Assembly: GCA_013396635.1 (NCBI GenBank)
Contig: WBMW01003930.1
Location: 15,001-79,000, forward strand
DNA: 64,000 nt
Reading direction: 5' to 3'
Origin: Penelope pileata
Taxonomy: Eukaryota; Chordata; Aves; Galliformes; Cracidae
The position numbers and the translations under genes are program-made. Below the pieces are notes generated by a model that was not told where the DNA came from, did no database searches, and saw only the letters and a list, made by a program, of their open reading frames with translations. Within the stretch, counting starts at the first letter, position 1. Every line of letters starts with the position of its first letter. Shown here in pieces: positions 60,036 to 64,000 of the stretch.

Positions 60036-60520
60036 TGTGGAGCTGTTGGAGCGGGTCCAGAGGAGGGCCACGAGGATGATCAGAGGGCTGGAGCACCTCC
60101 CCTACGAGGACAGGCTGAGAGAGTTGGGACTCTTCAGCCTGGAGAAGAGAAGGCTGTGGGGGGACCTGACAGCAGCCTTCCAGTACCTGAAGGGGGCCTA
60201 CAGGAAAGCTGGGGAGGGGCTTTTTACAAGGATAGATAATGACAGGACAAGGGGTAATGGTTATAAACTGGAAGAGGGTAGATTTAGACTAGATATAAGG
60301 AAGAAATTCTTCACTGTGAGGGTGGTGAGACACTCGAACAGGTTGCCCAGAGAAGTCGTTGATGCCCCCTCCCTGGAAGTATTCAAAGCCAGGCTGGATG
60401 GGGCTTTGGGCAACCTGGTCTAGTGGGAGGTGTCCTTGCCCATGGCAGGGGGCTTGGAACAAGATGATCTCTAAGGTCCCTTCCAACCTGAACCATTCTA
60501 TGATTCTATGATTCTATGAA
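60036..60520 (+). mobile_element. Best-preserved CR1 copy, plus strand, 5'-truncated
   Basis: It is open without a stop from its first base to the natural ORF2 stop at about 60423. It encodes LLERVQRRATRMIRGLEHLP, then an ELGLFSLEKRRLWGDLTAAF segment, RIDNDRTRGNGYKLEEGRF and an APSLEVFKARLDGALGNLV end. The 3' UTR follows (GGTGTCCTTGCCCATGGC near 60429, GGTCCCTTCCAACC near 60475), then three ATTCTATG octamers. Preservation of the frame and tail marks it as among the youngest CR1 insertions here. It still lacks endonuclease and RT domains and cannot move by itself. Confidence 0.95.
60040..60423 (+). pseudogene. CR1 ORF2 C-terminal remnant, uninterrupted
   Basis: About 127 codons of the extreme C-terminal part of CR1 ORF2, downstream of the RT domain, remain open to the natural stop. 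The region is conserved among CR1 elements (RRATRMI, LRELGLFSLEKRR, RTRGNGYKL, LPREVV.APSLEVFKARLDGAL), though its biochemical role is not well defined. The ATG at 60031 lies in flanking DNA. There is no sign of expression or of domestication. It is an immobile fragment of a LINE protein. Confidence 0.85.
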
Positions 60521-60639
60521 GAGGAGAACTCAATTTACTAGACAAGATTAAAACATTTAATGTTAGAACAAAGTCAAATTCTAGGCTTATCTTCAAGCAT
60601 TCAGTGACTCTGTAAGCACAGATTTACATATCATTCTTA

Positions 60640-61300
60640 GAATCATGGAATCATAGAATATCCCAAGCTGGTAGGGGCCCACTAGGTTCATCAAATCTGA
60701 CTCCTGGCTCCATGAAAGACCACCCAAAATTCAAATTCTGTGTCTGAGAATACTGTCCAAATGTTTCTTGAACTTCAGCAACTTGGTGCAATGACCACTG
60801 CCCTGGCGAGGCTGCACCAGTGCCTGACCACCTACTGGTGAAGAACATTATATTAATACCCAACCTGACCCTCCCCTGATGCAGCTCCATGCTGTTCCCT
60901 CTGATCCAGCCTCTGTCACCAGAGAGAAGAGATCGGCACCTGCTCCTTTGCTTCCATTGTGAGGAAACTGTTGGCTGCCACAAGGCCTCCCTCAGGCTCC
61001 TCTTCTCTGGGCTGAACAAATCTAGTTACCTCAGCCAGTTCTCATTCATCTTGCACGCTAGACCCTTCACCATCATTGTAGCCTTCTTTTGGACACTCTT
61101 TAATAGCTTTATGGCCTTCTTATATTGCCCAAATCCTACACACAGTACTTGAGGTGAGGCCACATCAACACAGAGTAGAGCAAGACAATCCCTTCTTTCT
61201 ATCAGTTGGCAGTCCTGGGCCTGATGCACCCGAGGGTACAGTTGGCCCTTTTGGCTGTCCAGGCACACTGTTGGCTTGTATTCAACTTGCTGTCAACACT
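60640..61300 (-). mobile_element. CR1 LINE 3' portion, minus strand, different subfamily
   Basis: It starts with AGAATCATGGAATCATAGAA, then TATCCCAAGCTGGTAGGGGCC, a CR1 tail with a distinct 3' UTR (CCCAAGCTGG type). Reading leftwards it encodes ORF2 C-terminal remnants in broken frames. GGAAACTGTTGGCTGCCACA near 60963, TCTTCTCTGGGCTGAACAAA near 61001 and TGGCAGTCCTGGGCCTGATG near 61207 mark CR1 segments in reverse complement. It fades after TATTCAACTTGCTGTCAAC near 61280. It has many stops and is older than its neighbour at 60036. Confidence 0.9.
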
Positions 61301-64000
61301 GAAGGTTATTATAGGATTCTAACCAATGTGTGTTATGAAACAAATTGAAACAGAATTAATAATATAGAGGAAAAAATGAAACTACTTATTAGGGTGTAAT
61401 TTTCATGAAGGTTAAGAGCTGGGAGGAAAAAGTAACAAAAGAGTAGTTTCTGTTGATGCAGCTCTTTTACCTTTTACCACTCTTTACCTAAATGACTTGT
61501 TCAGGCCTAGGAGCCTATCTTATTGGGTGCCATTACTGAAGATTAGGAGTTTAATTTTAAGACAGGATGAAACTGCTGATGCATCAAAATGAAAGTGACA
61601 GGGAAAATAAAAAGTGAGAAAATCTCAAGAATGTTTGCTCAGACTAGCTGTGTGCTCGGGTCACATAAATGCATGTTTATGTTATACTGTAAACTAAAGT
61701 CATCTCCCTAACCAGGATCATCCGGCAATGTACTCTAGGGTGAACAGCAGGATTAAGACAATTGGGTGAGAAAAAAATCAAAATTTTTCTTGAGCAAGCT
61801 GATAAATATCAGTCAGAAAATAATATCATTTCATAGTCATTCTTATCCCTCCTGGCTTTTGTTTGTGGACTGTCTCCCCAGAAATAGCTCACCACTATCA
61901 TTTTGTCCTGTAGTGCATTTAGTTTTCCATGAATTCGTTTATTTGAAACAAAATTTAGAAATGGAAAGATATTCAACTCAATCCAATACCTTTTTACTGT
62001 ATGGAGAAAGCAGATGACAGTAAAAGTATAAACTTGAGGTACTTACAGACTCATACAACTTGAAGGAAAGGAAGGAAGGAAATCAGTTCTTTGGCTTTAT
62101 TCACTAACCTAATTTTTAATATCTATAAGATGAAGAAAAAGTTATTTTAAAACTGAATCTTCTACCACAGTTACTTTATATTCATTGATAACTACGTAAA
62201 TAACAAAAAGCTCCTGTCTTATCATCCTACAAAAGATTATCACCCTACAAAAGGTAGAAGTACTCCAGTAATGTATTTTTTTCCATCTTGATCAATAAAG
62301 TAATTAAAATTATGCACCTGTTCTTTAAATCAACTTTTTTTGTTTGTTTGTTTTGAAGCATGGACAAAAAAGTACTTTTAATTACTTTATTTGCTTTATA
62401 CAGATTGATTTAGTCATTCTGTCTGTCACATCATTCAGATTTCAAACATTCTTTTTATCTTCCTTCTAAATACAGGCTTGAAGATAGAATTTAGGAGCCT
62501 TTTTAATATTTTGATTCAACTATGATTCATACAACAATCAAAATTAATTATAATTCCTTCCTCCTTTCTATTATTGTGCACATTCTATACATATATGCAG
62601 TATGTAGACATGTCCTTTCTTGGTAGCAACTACATAAGGTATAAAAAAAGCTCCTATTATCTTACTCTCCCCTTGTCTCTTTGATGACATGTCACCTTTC
62701 TGGAGATTACCCCAGTCTGAAGTCTGCTGGTGAAGCTGTTCATGTGATTTCTTCCGCATCCATTTCAATTAAAATAAGGTGGTTTAGCTCATAGAGTTTC
62801 AATAGTCACTCTGTGCTTGCCCATCAAATTTGGATCAAAATGGATTCGGAAGAAATCACACAAACATTTCAGCTGGCATAGCTGATGAGGCAGTAAACCT
62901 ATTCAGCCAGCCCAGCTGCAGGTACAAGGATATGTGGCAACATTCTTGAGAGCCTGATCAATTTCTACAACATAAGTCACAGATTAAATCATTCCTATTC
63001 TTTAAGGAAACACTTCAAACCACCCTAAAAGCATCAGGCGCATATCATACAGAAAAGAATTGCCAGATTCTGATCTCATTTGTATTCAAGAAAATCCAAA
63101 ATCCTAAACATTTTAAATGGCACTTCATGGTATTTCATTGAATAACAGTTGGTTAGATTCTGCTGTTCAAAAGTCTATACATGGATAGCTTCCTATACAC
63201 TACAAATATATGAACACTGAGTGGTCAAGATACTTAGAAATTCCAAAATGGCTGAAAGGTTTTGCAAAAAAAGAACTGTTTTGATGGCTAAGGGCTGTAT
63301 AGCATAGCTGGCAAATGTTTGAGACATAATATAGCAATTTAAGATCTTATTCTATTTTATATGGTGTAATTTAATATTACAGAATTTGTAATGTATGCCT
63401 TTAAATAAGTTAACAATAGTAGAGCTTGAGTTAGTGCACAGTGTGTTCAATTCTCATAATAAAAAGCTTTAATCTGAAAATAAAATACGCCAGGAAACTA
63501 CTATGCCATTAAATACTTGTCTTGACAAACTTCCACCAATACAACCGAAATTAGAAAATAATCAATGAACAGGATAAATTCACTAATGGAAAAAGAATAT
63601 AAATCGCAGTTATGGGATCTCTAAGCCTTCATTAAATCTTTAAATCTTAACTTGCATTAACTAAGTTGCAGTGATTATACTTGAAACTGATCTCTCAGGA
63701 AAATCCACATGTTCAACCATTTATTGAATGTATTTTTCCACAAGACCAACTGGATATCTTTTCAAGAACAACTATTTTATTTTATTTTGGGTTCCACAGA
63801 TAGAATTATAAATTGCCTAAAAATTACTTCAGACATTTTTTCAGAATCACTCCATGAATAAAATAGAATCTGAAGACAGTAATGTAATAAAGACACACTT
63901 CTAAATTTAATGATGAAACTTTCTTCTGGTTAAGTGCAATATCAGAACTCCCATTGAAGGTTATCATACTCAGGTTTTCATCATTTTTAAATCAGGGGAT
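61301..64000. other. AT-rich non-coding stretch to the window end
   Basis: About 2.7 kb with no gene or interspersed repeat that I recognise. A short (GGAA)n run lies at 62063-62082 and a TTTG run near 62338-62354. The part 62790-62960 is more complex (AGCCAGCCCAGCTGCAGG near 62905) but not assignable. Open frames are 83 codons or fewer. Confidence 0.6.
62063..62082. repeat. (GGAA)n simple repeat
   Basis: Interrupted AAGG/GGAA units. Short tandem GGAA runs can bind ETS factors, but this one is short and without context. Confidence 0.8.

Noticed and set aside
60488..60520. Tandem ATTCTATG octamers considered as a CRISPR-like or microsatellite locus
   Set aside because: They are the normal 3' tail of CR1 and recur at the end of other copies. 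There are no spacers.

Overview
This window looks like AT-rich, non-coding DNA from a bird. The clearest evidence is a dense set of CR1 LINE fragments. Most end in the avian CR1 3' signature, an octamer repeat of the type ATTCTATG preceded by a GGTCCCTTCCAACC-like block, or begin with its reverse complement. There are also two LTR relics of an endogenous retrovirus family widespread in birds. I cannot name the species. No bacterial or viral gene organisation is present: there are no operons, ribosome binding sites or long open frames.

I found no host protein-coding exon and no tRNA, rRNA or other RNA gene that I can support. The open frames outside mobile elements are all short (about 130 codons or fewer) and resemble no protein family I know. 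The only recognisable coding sequence belongs to decayed CR1 ORF2 (reverse transcriptase) fragments. The region is best read as part of a gene desert or a very large intron.

Layout: 1-7.0 kb is unique AT-rich DNA with two candidate regulatory islands, one carrying an RFX X-box-like motif. 7.0-8.8 kb is the longest CR1 copy (minus strand). 9.9-10.7 kb holds two opposed CR1 fragments. 13.5-14.0 kb is a CR1 interrupted by an assembly gap. 16.3-16.5 kb is an internally deleted CR1. 17.4 and 18.3 kb hold two ancient CR1 ends. 21.4-22.4 kb has a GC-rich LTR-like block followed by a second internally deleted CR1. 23.3-25.0 kb holds the best non-repeat candidates for conserved non-coding elements. 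26.2-26.6 kb is a truncated ERV LTR. 28.4-31.5 kb has three CR1 tails. 32.9-33.2 kb is an unexplained GC-rich island. 38.5-40.4 kb is an ancient CR1 followed by a younger one. 43.35-43.84 kb is a probable solo ERV LTR. 47.28-47.54 kb is a second assembly gap. 48.2-49.5 kb is an old but long CR1. 53.0 and 56.9 kb hold small CR1 pieces. 60.0-61.3 kb is a tail-to-tail CR1 pair.

No element appears capable of autonomous movement: every CR1 is truncated at its 5' end, and the LTRs have no retroviral internal region beside them. I did not find a previously undescribed biological system. The observations most worth a check are the candidate regulatory islands (0.29-0.52, 3.83-4.11, 23.34-23.75, 24.88-25.03, 33.36-33.56, 41.19-41.49 kb), the mismatch between gap length and CR1 structure at 13.7 kb, the two internally deleted CR1 copies, the two CR1 copies truncated at nearly the same point, and the unidentified GC-rich blocks at 21.4, 32.9 and 47.1 kb.
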